Positions 21,774 through 30,389 of a stretch of DNA of 64,000 nucleotides are shown here, piece after piece. Position 1 is the first letter of the stretch. Each line of letters begins with the position of its first letter. This DNA comes from Mycobacterium sp. OAS707 (GTDB lineage Bacteria; Actinomycetota; Actinomycetes; Mycobacteriales; Mycobacteriaceae), in contig NZ_JADBDS010000003.1 in NCBI RefSeq assembly GCF_014873705.1, positions 930,001 to 994,000 of the forward strand, in the 5' to 3' direction. Under the pieces are notes generated by a model, which searched no databases, was not told the origin of the DNA, and saw nothing but the letters and a program-made list of their open reading frames with translations. The translations under genes were made by a program, and so were the position numbers.

Positions 21774-22412
21774 GTGGTTGAACGCGAAGCCTCGGGGGAC
21801 TTCGACTACCTCTGGGACGACCCGGCCGACGAGGGCGGGTTGACCAGCCATGACCTGGGCGCCCACGCGCAGGCGGGACACGAACCCGAGGATCTTTTGA
21901 AGGGTCCCGGCGACGACCAGTGGGACGACCCGGATGACAATTTCTGGGATAACCAGCCCGATGTCGACGACCCGGGTCAGTTCGACGCGTTCAACGACAA
22001 CACGTGGAGCTTCACGCCTGCGCCGGTGCCGTGGTACCGCACCAAGCAGGCGATGACGGCGATCGTTGCCGCCTCTGCGGCCGTGGCCGCGATCGTGGTG
22101 GCGGGCGTGCTGCTGGTGTTCCGCGGCGGCGAGGGGACCGTCAACGACAACACGTCATCGGTGACCCCGACGGCGCCGACGAGCGTCGCGCCCGTTCAGG
22201 TCGCGAGCAGCGAGGCGCCTCCGCCGGAGCCACCACCGCCGCCACCGCCAACGGAGACGGCGGCCTCGCCGGTGAACCCCGGGCCGGGCTACAACCCGAC
22301 ATACGAGCCCCGGCCGACGAAGCCGCCCGAGATCGGCGTGACACGAACGCCCGTGACGCGGTTGCCGATCAGCGTCGCGCCGCAGCAGCGCGGTCCGCGC
22401 AACGGGCACTGA
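21774..22412 (+). CDS. Single-pass membrane protein with acidic N-terminus and Pro-rich exterior
   Basis: A 212-residue protein. Residues 1-85 are acidic with repeated W-D-D motifs ([23 protein letters not shown]). One helix ([24 protein letters not shown], about 93-116) is followed by a Thr/Pro-rich tail with a run of ten or so prolines and glutamates. Likely cytoplasmic N-terminus, extracytoplasmic tail. GTG 21774 is six bases after TAGCAT (21762-21767), so the transcript may be leaderless. Its TGA overlaps the ATG of the PPOX gene. Function unknown. Confidence 0.75.
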   Translation: MVEREASGDFDYLWDDPADEGGLTSHDLGAHAQAGHEPEDLLKGPGDDQWDDPDDNFWDNQPDVDDPGQFDAFNDNTWSFTPAPVPWYRTKQAMTAIVAASAAVAAIVVAGVLLVFRGGEGTVNDNTSSVTPTAPTSVAPVQVASSEAPPPEPPPPPPPTETAASPVNPGPGYNPTYEPRPTKPPEIGVTRTPVTRLPISVAPQQRGPRNGH

Positions 22413-22825
22413 TGGCCGACTCCGATGCGGCCGCAGTGGCCAGGTTCGCCGAGTCGCCCGTCGCGATGCTCGCGACCGTCGGGGCAGATGGCGCACCGCA
22501 TCTGGTCCCAGTGGTGTTCGCGGTGCACAAGGACGTCGTGTACACCGCCGTCGACGCCAAACGTAAATCCACCCAACGACTTCGCCGGTTGGCGAACATC
22601 GAAGACAACCCCCAAGTGAGCATGCTCGTCGATCATTACGACGACGACTGGGCGCAGTTGTGGTGGGTGCGCGCAGACGGCGTAGCGGCGGTCCACTACA
22701 GCGGTGAGGAGATGGCCGCCGGCTACGCCCTGCTTCGCAAGAAATACGTTCAGTACCAACGCATTGCGCTCGATGGACCGGTCGTCACGGTCCAGGTGCG
22801 GCGCTGGGCGTCCTGGCAGGCCTGA
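22412..22825 (+). CDS. PPOX-class F420-dependent oxidoreductase (Rv0121c-like)
   Basis: A 137-residue split-barrel protein ([61 protein letters not shown]) of the mycobacterial flavin/deazaflavin oxidoreductase group, in which many members bind F420 and reduce small organic substrates. Substrate unknown. Its start codon overlaps the upstream TGA (TGATG), so it is co-translated with the membrane protein. In M. tuberculosis the corresponding gene precedes fusA2; here a SnoaL-like gene on the other strand separates them. Confidence 0.83.
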   Translation: MADSDAAAVARFAESPVAMLATVGADGAPHLVPVVFAVHKDVVYTAVDAKRKSTQRLRRLANIEDNPQVSMLVDHYDDDWAQLWWVRADGVAAVHYSGEEMAAGYALLRKKYVQYQRIALDGPVVTVQVRRWASWQA

Positions 22826-22826
22826 G

Positions 22827-23195
22827 TCAAGCCGCAGCGGGCACCTTGTCGAGGAATCCGAGCACTGTCTGGATGTGGCCGGAGTCGTCGCAGACGGCGA
22901 CGTCGAATCCGACGATCGGTGCATCGGCGCCCGCGGGCCCGAGCTCCCAGCCGAACCGCGCCTGGTTGTGGTGCCCGTCGACGGGGCCGACCAACCGGAA
23001 CACGAAGCCGGGGAACTGCTGCTGCACGGCGCCGATCATCTCGGTGATCGCTTCACGTCCCTCAGCGGCGGCCAACGGGTCGACGTAGCGGGCGTCCTCG
23101 GTGTAGAGCCGGTCGACTGCGGCCCGTCGGGCATCGGCGTCCGTCTCGTTCCAGGTGTCGATGTAGCGCTGTGCGAGTTCGTCATATGTGGTCAT
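22827..23195 (-). CDS. SnoaL-like (NTF2 fold) protein
   Basis: A 122-residue single-domain NTF2-fold protein: RYIDTWNETDADARRAAVDRLY, DARYVDPLAAAEGREAI, FVFRLVGPVDGHHNQARFGWELGP, and a C-terminal TVLGFLDK strand. Family members are small isomerases, hydrolases or binding proteins; this sequence has no diagnostic active site. Convergent with the PPOX gene (1 bp apart) and divergent from EF-G2. Confidence 0.8.
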   Translation of the reverse strand: MTTYDELAQRYIDTWNETDADARRAAVDRLYTEDARYVDPLAAAEGREAITEMIGAVQQQFPGFVFRLVGPVDGHHNQARFGWELGPAGADAPIVGFDVAVCDDSGHIQTVLGFLDKVPAAA

Positions 23196-23350
23196 GCCGT
23201 CAACCCTCGCCGGGCGGGCGCCGCGTGTCGATTACCTCGGGGGTAGGCACTCACGAAAGTCACCGAAACGGTTGTGCTCGGTGGCGGTTGGGGGAATTGT
23301 GGTGTTCACACGCCTCGGTAGCAGAGCCGCTGCCATCAGGAGGGAACGTC

Positions 23351-25543
23351 ATGGCTGACAAGACGACAACTTCTGCGGGCGCCGGAGCCGCCCCCACCGC
23401 GGACAGTCCGGCCGCCATCCGCAACGTGGTGCTGGTGGGCCCATCGGGTGGCGGCAAAACCACACTCGTCGAGGCCCTCCTGGTCGCCTCCGGGGTACTC
23501 ACCAGACAGGGATCGACCGTGGACGGCACCACGGTGTGCGACTTCGACGAAGCCGAGATCACTCAGCAGCGGTCGGTTGGTCTCGCGCTCGCGTCGTTGC
23601 AACATGATGGCGTCAAGGTGAACCTGATCGACACGCCCGGCTATGCCGACTTCGTCGGCGAGCTGCGGGCCGGGTTGCGCGCTGCGGACTGTGCGCTGTT
23701 CGTGATCGCCGCCAACGAGGGCGTCGACGACCCGACCAAGTCCCTGTGGCAGGAGTGCGCCCAGGTTGGTATGCCACGGGCCGTGGTGATCACCAAACTC
23801 GACCACGCCCGCGCCAGCTACGAGAACGCTCTGGCGGCGGCGCAGGAGGCGTTCGGCGACAAGGTGCTTCCGCTTTATCTGGCCGCCGACACTCCCTGCA
23901 CGGGGCTGATCGGGCTGCTGTCGCAGACGCATTACGAATACGCCAACGGCAAGCGCGCCGATTCCCATGCACCGGATGCGTCGTACTCCGATTCGATCGA
24001 GGAACTGCGCGGCAGCCTGATCGAGGGAATCATCGAGGAATCCGAGGACGAGACGCTGATGGAGCGTTACCTCGGCGGCGAGGAAATCGACCAGGCGGTG
24101 CTCATCGAGGATCTCGAGAAGGCCGTTGCCCGCGCCTCGTTCTTCCCCGTGATCCCGGCGTGCAGCGCCACCGGCGTCGGAACGCTCGAACTGCTCGAGA
24201 TCATCACCAGCGGGTTCCCGTCGCCGCCCGAACACACACTGCCAGAGGTGTTCACGCCGCAAGGCAAGGAGCGCACCGGGCTGACGTGCGACCAGAACGG
24301 ACCGCTACTCGCCGAGGTAGTGAAGACGACGTCGGATCCGTATGTCGGCAGGGTCAGTCTGGTCCGGGTGTTCTCCGGGACCATCACGCCCGACGCGACA
24401 GTGCATGTGTCGGGCCATCTCTCGCAGTTCTTCGGTTCCGAGGGATTCCTGGCCTCGGCTGCCATCCATGCCGAGTCCGGGGCGATGGCTGCGCACGCCG
24501 ACCACGACGAGGACGAGCGGATCGGCACGCTGTCTTTCCCCTTGGGCAAGCAACAGCGGCCCGCGCCCGCGGTGGTGGCCGGAGACATCTGCGCGATCGG
24601 CAAGCTGAGCAGGGCCGAGACCGGTGACACGCTGTCCGATAAATCCGATCCGCTGGTGCTCAAGCCGTGGACGATGCCCGAGCCGCTGTTGCCGGTGGCC
24701 GTGCAACCGCGGGCCAAGACCGATGAGGACAAGTTGTCGGTTGGGTTGCAGCGGTTGGCCGCCGAGGATCCGACGCTGCGCATCGAGCAGAACCCGGAGA
24801 CCCATCAGATCGTGCTGTGGTGCATGGGCGAGGCGCACGTCGGCGTGGTGCTCGACGCGCTGAACCGGAGATACGGGGTCGCGGTCGACACCGTGGAGCT
24901 GCGGGTCCCATTGCGAGAAACGTTCGGCGGCAACGCCAAAGGACACGGCAGACATGTCAAGCAGTCCGGCGGACACGGTCAATACGCGGTGTGTGACATC
25001 GAGGTGGAACCGCTGCCGGAGGGCTCCGGGTTCGAGTTCGTCGACAAGGTGGTCGGTGGCGCGGTGCCGCGAAACTTCATCCCGAGCGTCGAGAAAGGCG
25101 TCCGCGCACAGATGGAAAAGGGAGTCGGCGCGGGCTTCCCGGTCGTCGACATCCGGGTGACGCTGTTCGACGGCAAGGCCCACAGCGTGGACTCGTCGGA
25201 CTTCGCCTTCCAGATGGCAGGGGGGCTGGCGTTGCGCGAAGCCGCTGCGGCGACGCGGGTGAACCTGCTCGAGCCCGTCGATATCGTTTCGGTGCTGGTG
25301 CCCGACGACATGGTCGGGTCGGTGATGGGTGACTTGGCCGGACGACGCGGCCGCGTGCTCGGCACCGACAAGGTCGGCGAGGATCGCACGCTCATCAAGG
25401 CGGAGATCCCCGAGGTCGAATTGACCCGCTACGCAATCGATTTGAGGTCGCTGTCGCACGGAGCCGGATCCTTCACCCGGGCGTTCGCCCGCTATGAGCC
25501 GATGCCTGAGTCGGCGGCAGCGAAGGTGAAGGCTTCTGCCTGA
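23351..25543 (+). CDS. fusA2: Elongation factor G-like protein EF-G2
   Basis: A 730-residue translational GTPase of the mycobacterial EF-G2 (Rv0120c) type. The P-loop GPSGGGKT is at 30-37, DTPGYADF at 94-101 and TKLD in place of NKxD at 148-151. The switch-I RGITI segment of true EF-G is replaced by TQQRSVGLA (71-79). Domains II to V follow, with GNAKGHGRHVKQSGGHGQY in domain IV. EF-G2 proteins bind GTP but are reported not to support ribosome-dependent GTPase as EF-G does; the physiological role is unsettled. ATG 23351 has an ideal AGGAGGGA site; the longer upstream frame overlaps the divergent SnoaL-like gene. Confidence 0.93.
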   Translation: MADKTTTSAGAGAAPTADSPAAIRNVVLVGPSGGGKTTLVEALLVASGVLTRQGSTVDGTTVCDFDEAEITQQRSVGLALASLQHDGVKVNLIDTPGYADFVGELRAGLRAADCALFVIAANEGVDDPTKSLWQECAQVGMPRAVVITKLDHARASYENALAAAQEAFGDKVLPLYLAADTPCTGLIGLLSQTHYEYANGKRADSHAPDASYSDSIEELRGSLIEGIIEESEDETLMERYLGGEEIDQAVLIEDLEKAVARASFFPVIPACSATGVGTLELLEIITSGFPSPPEHTLPEVFTPQGKERTGLTCDQNGPLLAEVVKTTSDPYVGRVSLVRVFSGTITPDATVHVSGHLSQFFGSEGFLASAAIHAESGAMAAHADHDEDERIGTLSFPLGKQQRPAPAVVAGDICAIGKLSRAETGDTLSDKSDPLVLKPWTMPEPLLPVAVQPRAKTDEDKLSVGLQRLAAEDPTLRIEQNPETHQIVLWCMGEAHVGVVLDALNRRYGVAVDTVELRVPLRETFGGNAKGHGRHVKQSGGHGQYAVCDIEVEPLPEGSGFEFVDKVVGGAVPRNFIPSVEKGVRAQMEKGVGAGFPVVDIRVTLFDGKAHSVDSSDFAFQMAGGLALREAAAATRVNLLEPVDIVSVLVPDDMVGSVMGDLAGRRGRVLGTDKVGEDRTLIKAEIPEVELTRYAIDLRSLSHGAGSFTRAFARYEPMPESAAAKVKASA

Positions 25544-25547
25544 CGCG

Positions 25548-26036
25548 GTGCTCGGGATCGATTTCGGCCGGGTGATCGAAGGTGGTCTCGGCGTGGACGA
25601 TGCTGCCGACACCAGCTTCCTCGATTCCAGCTTCGAAGAGGCGCTCGCGACCCCGGCGACGCCCGGCGCCTTCGAGGTCATTCCTCGACTCGTCGCCCTC
25701 TTCGACGGCAGGGTGTGGATCATCTCGAAATGCGGTGAGAGCACACAACGTAAGACGTTGGCCTGGTTGGACCATCACGACTTCTACGACCGGACCGGCT
25801 TTCCGCGCGGCAACGTCCGGTTCTGCCGCGAGCGCGCCGAGAAGGCCATCCACTGCCGCGAGTTGGGTATCACGCACATGATCGACGACCGGCTCGATGT
25901 GCACCGGGCGATCAGGGACGTCGTCCCGCACTTGTATCTGTTCGGCCCTCAGAACGGCGATGTCCCTGACTGGGTGGTCCACGCACCGGACTGGCACGCC
26001 GTGGAGGCCGCGCTGCGCTCTACGTCTTCCTGCTAG
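25548..26036 (+). CDS. HAD-like protein, possibly non-catalytic
   Basis: A 162-residue protein with a HAD-phosphatase outline: GIDFGRVIEGG at the N-terminus (motif I), VWIISKCGES (motif II, about 54-63) and THMIDDRLDVHRAI (motif IV, about 109-122). Motif I normally reads DxDx(T/V); here it is DFGRV, so the second Asp, the usual general acid, is missing. It may have lost phosphatase activity or use another residue. GTG 25548 lies 4 bp after the EF-G2 stop, implying co-transcription. Confidence 0.7.
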   Translation: MLGIDFGRVIEGGLGVDDAADTSFLDSSFEEALATPATPGAFEVIPRLVALFDGRVWIISKCGESTQRKTLAWLDHHDFYDRTGFPRGNVRFCRERAEKAIHCRELGITHMIDDRLDVHRAIRDVVPHLYLFGPQNGDVPDWVVHAPDWHAVEAALRSTSSC

Positions 26037-26070
26037 CAGGAGGCGCGCCGAGAGCTGTTGGGCGCCAAGG

Positions 26071-27456
26071 TCACTCACCCCCGAGCTCAGGTGGGTCGGG
26101 GTTGCCGTGTAGGAGTTCTTCGGGGTGGTGGGCGTGGTTGATCTCGGGTGCTGTGGTGCCGTCGGTCCAGGCCAGTCGGCCGTTGTGGGTGATGCTGGTC
26201 TGGTAGTGGCCGTCGGTGATGAGTTTGTGGTCGGGTCCGCAGGCAAAGAACAGGCAATCGGCGTCGGTGCGGCCCTCGGGTGTCCAGTCCGGGCAGTGGT
26301 GGACCTCGCTGTGATAGCCGGGTTGCGTGCAGCCCGGCCGGGTGCAGCCGCCGTCGCGCGCATAGCAGATGATCCGTTGATCGGCCGTGGCGATGCGAGT
26401 CTGGCGCCCGAGGTAAATGGGCCGTTCGGTGTGGTCGTCGAACACCGCCAGATAGTGGATGGAATCGGCGGCCAGCCGGATCACATCACGCATCGGCAGG
26501 ACACCGTCTCCGCCGGTGCGCGCCGGCGAGGGCATCGGGATATCGGGGTTGGTGACCGCGTGGGCGGCCTGGTTGAGTTCGGCCAGCGTGGTGCGCGCGA
26601 TCACCGTTACCGGATGACCGCGATGGCTGCCCAGCCCACCGGCAGCGATACCGGCCTTGAGCCCGAGTTTGACCCCGTCGTGGCAGCGCTGGGGGCCACT
26701 GCGCTCATCGACGACCTCGGCCATGTGTCCGTCGGGTAGGTGGCGGCCGGGGCGCACCGCGGCGGTCACCGCCTCCACATAGGCGCGGGTTTCGGGGTCG
26801 ATGTAGCCCGACAACCGTGACATCCCATCGCGGCCCTGCGTCCCCAGGAGCAGTCCGCGCCGCCGCTGCCGGTCGGCTTCATCGAAGTCACCGTCGGGGT
26901 TGAAGATCTCATCGATACGCCGCGCCAGGGCCCGCACGATCTCGGCGTCGTTCTTGGTGGCCTCGCGCACCAGGCTGGCCTCGACGTCCTCGCGATCTGT
27001 GCCCGACACCGCCGAGGGCAGCGTGTCGATGGCCCGCGCGATGACCCGCAGATGATCCTCACCGATCACCCCGGCGGCCAGCGCGTCGGCCACCTGGGGT
27101 AGTTCCGGTGCCAACGACGGACCCGACAGACAGCGCCGCGGCACCAAACGGGCCGCAGTCTTCATCCGGCGTTTGACCTCAGCCGGCGCGATCCGCAGTC
27201 GCGCGGCCAGACTGTTGACCAGTGCAGGCACCATCGCGGTCTCATCGGGCGGATCAGCAATCTCACCGAAGAACCGATACATCAACCCCCGATTGGTGCG
27301 CTCCTGGGCCTCCAACCGCTCGGCGAGGTCCACCCGAAACTCGTTGCCCACCTCAGCCGACGACAACCCACGCATCTCGGCATAGGCGGCATCCACCGCA
27401 TCAGCCAGCGCGTCAAACCGCTCCCGCGCCGCTTGTGCAGTGACGAATTCGCCCAT
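26071..27456 (-). CDS. 13E12-family DUF222/HNH endonuclease protein
   Basis: A 461-residue member of the mycobacterial 13E12 repeat family. The N-terminal DUF222 region (about 1-300) contains ALVNSLAARLRIAPAEVKRRM and LPEVAD-like blocks; the C-terminal HNH domain (about 355-425) has the Cys/His pattern CTRPGC, EVHHC, and CGPDH. Members look like DNA-cleaving or DNA-binding proteins of unknown role and are often multicopy. ATG 27456 lies six bases after TAGTGT, so the mRNA should be leaderless, and an SOS-like box overlaps the promoter. Convergent with the HAD-like gene. Confidence 0.88.
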   Translation of the reverse strand: MGEFVTAQAARERFDALADAVDAAYAEMRGLSSAEVGNEFRVDLAERLEAQERTNRGLMYRFFGEIADPPDETAMVPALVNSLAARLRIAPAEVKRRMKTAARLVPRRCLSGPSLAPELPQVADALAAGVIGEDHLRVIARAIDTLPSAVSGTDREDVEASLVREATKNDAEIVRALARRIDEIFNPDGDFDEADRQRRRGLLLGTQGRDGMSRLSGYIDPETRAYVEAVTAAVRPGRHLPDGHMAEVVDERSGPQRCHDGVKLGLKAGIAAGGLGSHRGHPVTVIARTTLAELNQAAHAVTNPDIPMPSPARTGGDGVLPMRDVIRLAADSIHYLAVFDDHTERPIYLGRQTRIATADQRIICYARDGGCTRPGCTQPGYHSEVHHCPDWTPEGRTDADCLFFACGPDHKLITDGHYQTSITHNGRLAWTDGTTAPEINHAHHPEELLHGNPDPPELGGE

Positions 27457-27462
27457 GGCACA

Positions 27463-27484
27463 ACACTATCGAACACCTGTGCCA
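27463..27484 (-). promoter_or_regulatory. SOS-box-like site and -10 box of the 13E12 gene
   Basis: On the minus strand TAGTGT (27468-27463) sits six bases before the ATG. Next to it TCGAAC-ACCT-GTGCCA (27469-27484) matches the mycobacterial LexA box TCGAAC-N4-GTTCGA at 10 of 12 fixed positions. LexA control of 13E12 genes is known in M. tuberculosis. Confidence 0.5.
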
Positions 27485-27572
27485 AATCCCCGGCACTCAA
27501 CTGCCACCTGTGGATGAATTCGCACCTGGGGACAACCCACCACCCACAGCCAAAAAATGTCAGACCCACATG

Positions 27573-28040
27573 CTAAGCCGTCGGCAATTCCTTGCGCATT
27601 GCTATACCAAGAGCGCCACGACCCTGACCCACCACACGAAACCCTTTGCGTCGGTACAAGTGTGCCGCCGGATTTCGTTGGTGGACGTTCAGGGCAAGCG
27701 CGTCGTACTTACCCGTGCAATGCTCGATCAATTCGTCCAGCAGCGCCGCACCGATACCCTGCCCACGCATCTCCCGGACAACTGCGATGGCGATTTCCGG
27801 CAGCGGGACGTTCTCGGCGTCGAAGAGGAGCGGCGGATTGTGACGGAAGGTCCACACCGCGCCGAGCCTTACTTCTCCTGCTCCTGAGGCGACGATCCCC
27901 GTGTCATCAATGCCTGGCAGGAGACTTCGCGTGTCTTCGGAGTCCGCCTCGGGTAGTGGCCAGTCTTCAATGACGCAGGCATGGCGAGCCATTTCAACGA
28001 TGAAGGCGGTGTCGTCGAAGTTCGTCAGTCGCAACCGCAC
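27573..28040 (-). CDS. GNAT-family N-acetyltransferase
   Basis: A 155-residue acetyl-CoA-dependent acyltransferase. The acetyl-CoA loop is VREMRGQGIGAALLDELIEH (about 86-105), and the C-terminal strand ALNVHQRNPAAHLYRRKGFRVVGQ (about 115-138) is typical of the fold. The substrate is unknown. GTG 28040 is chosen as the nearest start before the first strand; it lies 11 bp after the histidine-kinase stop, so the genes probably share a transcript. A longer in-frame extension lies inside the kinase gene. Confidence 0.8.
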   Translation of the reverse strand: MRLRLTNFDDTAFIVEMARHACVIEDWPLPEADSEDTRSLLPGIDDTGIVASGAGEVRLGAVWTFRHNPPLLFDAENVPLPEIAIAVVREMRGQGIGAALLDELIEHCTGKYDALALNVHQRNPAAHLYRRKGFRVVGQGRGALGIAMRKELPTA

Positions 28041-28051
28041 GGTGACACATG

Positions 28052-29401
28052 CTAGGCCGCGCACGGGATCGACGCCGCCAGCGACGTGCCGACGCCGACC
28101 GGACTGTCGACCCACAGGTGCCCGCCGACCGCTTCGACCCGATCGACCAACCCGGTCAGTCCGGACCCGTTCGACGGGTCGGCGCCGCCGGCACCATCGT
28201 CGGAGATCATCAAGTTCAGTTGGCCATCGACGGCCTGCACTCTGATCTTGACCTCGTCAGCGCGGGCATGCCGCGCGGTGTTGGTAAGTGCCTCAGCCAC
28301 AACGTAATACGCGGCCACCTCAACGCGGTCGGGCAGCCGGCAGGGCACATCGACATTCAGGTCGACCGGCACCACCGAACGGCATGCCAGTGACCGCAGC
28401 GCGGGGCCGAGCCCGCCCTTGGACAGGATCGCCGGATGGATGCCGCGGGAGATTGCGCGCAGTTCCTCGCAGATGTCGCCGAGACCCTGCACGATCTCGT
28501 TGAGTTGCTCCCGCACCGCGTTCTGCCAATCGGGCAACGACACTTCCGTCATGCGTGCCTTGAGCGCCAGCGACACCAGGCGCTGCTGTGCACCGTCGTG
28601 CAGATCGCGTTCGAGGCGTCGGCGCGCATCGTCAGCAGCGGTCACGATCCTCATCCGCGACGAGGTCAGGTCCGATCGGGCCTGCGCGTTCGCGATAGCC
28701 ATCGCCACCAGTCGGGCGAAGTCCGCAAGCCGTGCGTCTGTGTCAGAGGGAAGCGGTTGGGCGCGTGACGAACTCACCACGGCGACGCCCCATTGGTGTC
28801 CGTCGACGACGATCGGTGCGGTGCGACCGACGGATGTCGACTTCCCGCCGGACTCAGCGACCAGGACGACGGTTCCGTCAGCTTCATGGCGAAACAGCGC
28901 GGCATGCTCGGCGTGCAGAGCGTGCGCCAACTCCGTTGTCACGGTTGCGAACACGTCACCGGCCGGCAGTCCTTGCGCAACCGCGGTCGCGACACGTCGC
29001 AGCGCCGCCTGCCGCTCGGCAATCCGTTCGGCCTCTGCCGCTCTGGCCCGCGCCACACCGGCCAGCGTGTTCGCCATCAACGTGATGACAAGGAACACGC
29101 CGATCACCACCCAGTTGCGCAGGTCGGTCGGATCGAAGCTGTCGTCGGGCCAGTCGCGGAAGTAACCGAAACCAAACGCGCTCACCACCGAAGTCACCGC
29201 AGCAAGGCCAGTACCCCAGCCGATCGCGACCACGAGCGCACCGAGCAGATAGACCACACCGAACGTGTCCATCGGCGCAAGCGTTCGCAGCACGACTACC
29301 AATAGTGTCTCGGCCGAAATCGCCGCTGCGGCAACCAGTAATCCCACCCACATCGGTGGTGCGGTCGGGCGCACCAGCAATGACAACACCCGGCCGGTCA
29401 C
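28052..29401 (-). CDS. Sensor histidine kinase, DUF4118-GAF-HisKA_3
   Basis: About 449 residues from GTG 29401 (TTG 29470 would give 472). Three or four helices form a DUF4118 membrane domain (WVGLLVAAAAISAETLLVVVL, GVVYLLGALVVAIGWG, VVIGVFLVITLMANTLAGV); a GAF-like domain follows, then the HisKA_3 helix with the phospho-His in ERDLHDGAQQRL (about 265) and a NarX-type ATPase (ISDDGAGG, GSGLTGLVDRVEAVGG). It autophosphorylates on His in response to an unknown signal. No response regulator is adjacent, so it is an orphan here. Start uncertain. Confidence 0.85.
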   Translation of the reverse strand: MTGRVLSLLVRPTAPPMWVGLLVAAAAISAETLLVVVLRTLAPMDTFGVVYLLGALVVAIGWGTGLAAVTSVVSAFGFGYFRDWPDDSFDPTDLRNWVVIGVFLVITLMANTLAGVARARAAEAERIAERQAALRRVATAVAQGLPAGDVFATVTTELAHALHAEHAALFRHEADGTVVLVAESGGKSTSVGRTAPIVVDGHQWGVAVVSSSRAQPLPSDTDARLADFARLVAMAIANAQARSDLTSSRMRIVTAADDARRRLERDLHDGAQQRLVSLALKARMTEVSLPDWQNAVREQLNEIVQGLGDICEELRAISRGIHPAILSKGGLGPALRSLACRSVVPVDLNVDVPCRLPDRVEVAAYYVVAEALTNTARHARADEVKIRVQAVDGQLNLMISDDGAGGADPSNGSGLTGLVDRVEAVGGHLWVDSPVGVGTSLAASIPCAA

Positions 29402-29545
29402 ACCCCTTGATAGCTCTCGTGGCTGTTCAGCAGCTGTGCAAGGGCTGTCGAGCGGCTGCCAGGCTGTCAAGTGCCGCTAGCGGTAATCATGAATGGCCGC
29501 CAGCATCGAAGACCGGATCGGCGCGGCGCGCAAAGGTCTAGTGAC

Positions 29546-29824
29546 ATGGACACCACCACCGACAGACGCCTGGCCCGCCATGTCGTCGTGACGGTCATCC
29601 TCGCCGTTGCGGCAGCGGTGGCTGCCTGGGATGTCCTGTTCACCGGACCCGATATGGGGGTTAACCGGTATGTGCCAGGTCGGGTTTTCATTACCGACGT
29701 TAGGGGGCCAGCCATGCAGACACCGCCCAAGCCCACAACGAGAGTTGTGAGCATACAAGAAGATCCGTTGCCAATAGGAGTAACGCATGCTCAGTACCGC
29801 CGCAGTACCCGAGTCCCACGATGA
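29546..29824 (+). CDS. Small membrane protein upstream of the sigma factor
   Basis: A possible 92-residue protein with one clear helix near its N-terminus ([21 protein letters not shown], about 12-32) and a polar, basic exterior. Its 3' end overlaps the sigma-factor start by 38 bp in another frame. The helix argues for a real gene; the weak ribosome binding site and the overlap argue against. If real, it could be cotranscribed with the sigma factor, but it has no zinc-binding HxxxCxxC motif of an anti-sigma factor. Confidence 0.4.
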   Translation: MDTTTDRRLARHVVVTVILAVAAAVAAWDVLFTGPDMGVNRYVPGRVFITDVRGPAMQTPPKPTTRVVSIQEDPLPIGVTHAQYRRSTRVPR

Positions 29825-30389
29825 CGAGTTGGCCGCGCGGTTCGAGCGTGATGCCGTCCCGTTGATCGCCGCGTTCTACCCGCAGGCGATGAAGCTGACC
29901 CGCAATCGCACCGAGGCAGAAGATCTGCTGCAGGAGACCGCGGCCAAGGCGTTCGCCGGGTTCCGTGGTTTTCGCGATGGCACCAACCTCGGCGGCTGGC
30001 TGTATCGCATCCTGCTCAACACGCACATCAGCGGCTACCGCAAGCAACAACGCCGGCCCGTGCAGTGGCTGACCGACGAGATCACCGACGGACAACTGCT
30101 CGCAGAGGCGCGTCACTCGTCGATCGGACTGCGCTCGGCAGAAGACCAGGTGTTGGACATGCTCGGCGACACAGATGTCAGAGCGGCGATGCGTCAACTG
30201 CCCGAAAAGCTGCGTACCGCAGTCTATTACGCCGATATCGAGGGCCGCCGATTCAAGGAGATCGCCGCGATCACCGACGTCCCGATCGGGACGGTGATGT
30301 CGCGGCTGCATCGCGGACGACACCGGCTGCGCGCACTGCTGGCCGAGGTGGCCAGGGACCGCGGCTACGGACTCACCGAAGTCGCCTGA
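29787..30389 (+). CDS. ECF sigma factor, SigH-like
   Basis: A 200-residue extracytoplasmic-function sigma factor close to mycobacterial SigH (blocks [68 protein letters not shown]). Region 2 (about 25-95) reads the -10, region 4 (about 130-190) the -35. SigH governs the thiol/heat stress response with the anti-sigma RshA; here no anti-sigma gene follows, and the neighbour downstream is convergent. Rapid growers often carry several SigH paralogues. ATG 29787 has an AGGAG six bases upstream. Confidence 0.9.
   Translation: MLSTAAVPESHDDELAARFERDAVPLIAAFYPQAMKLTRNRTEAEDLLQETAAKAFAGFRGFRDGTNLGGWLYRILLNTHISGYRKQQRRPVQWLTDEITDGQLLAEARHSSIGLRSAEDQVLDMLGDTDVRAAMRQLPEKLRTAVYYADIEGRRFKEIAAITDVPIGTVMSRLHRGRHRLRALLAEVARDRGYGLTEVA

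Noticed and set aside
24305-25744. 479-codon minus-strand frame opposite EF-G2
   Set aside because: Mirror of the EF-G2 coding frame; no start site or recognizable domain.
26071-27456. Mobile element (13E12 as transposon)
   Set aside because: No terminal repeats or target duplication seen around the gene; treated as an ordinary repeat-family gene.
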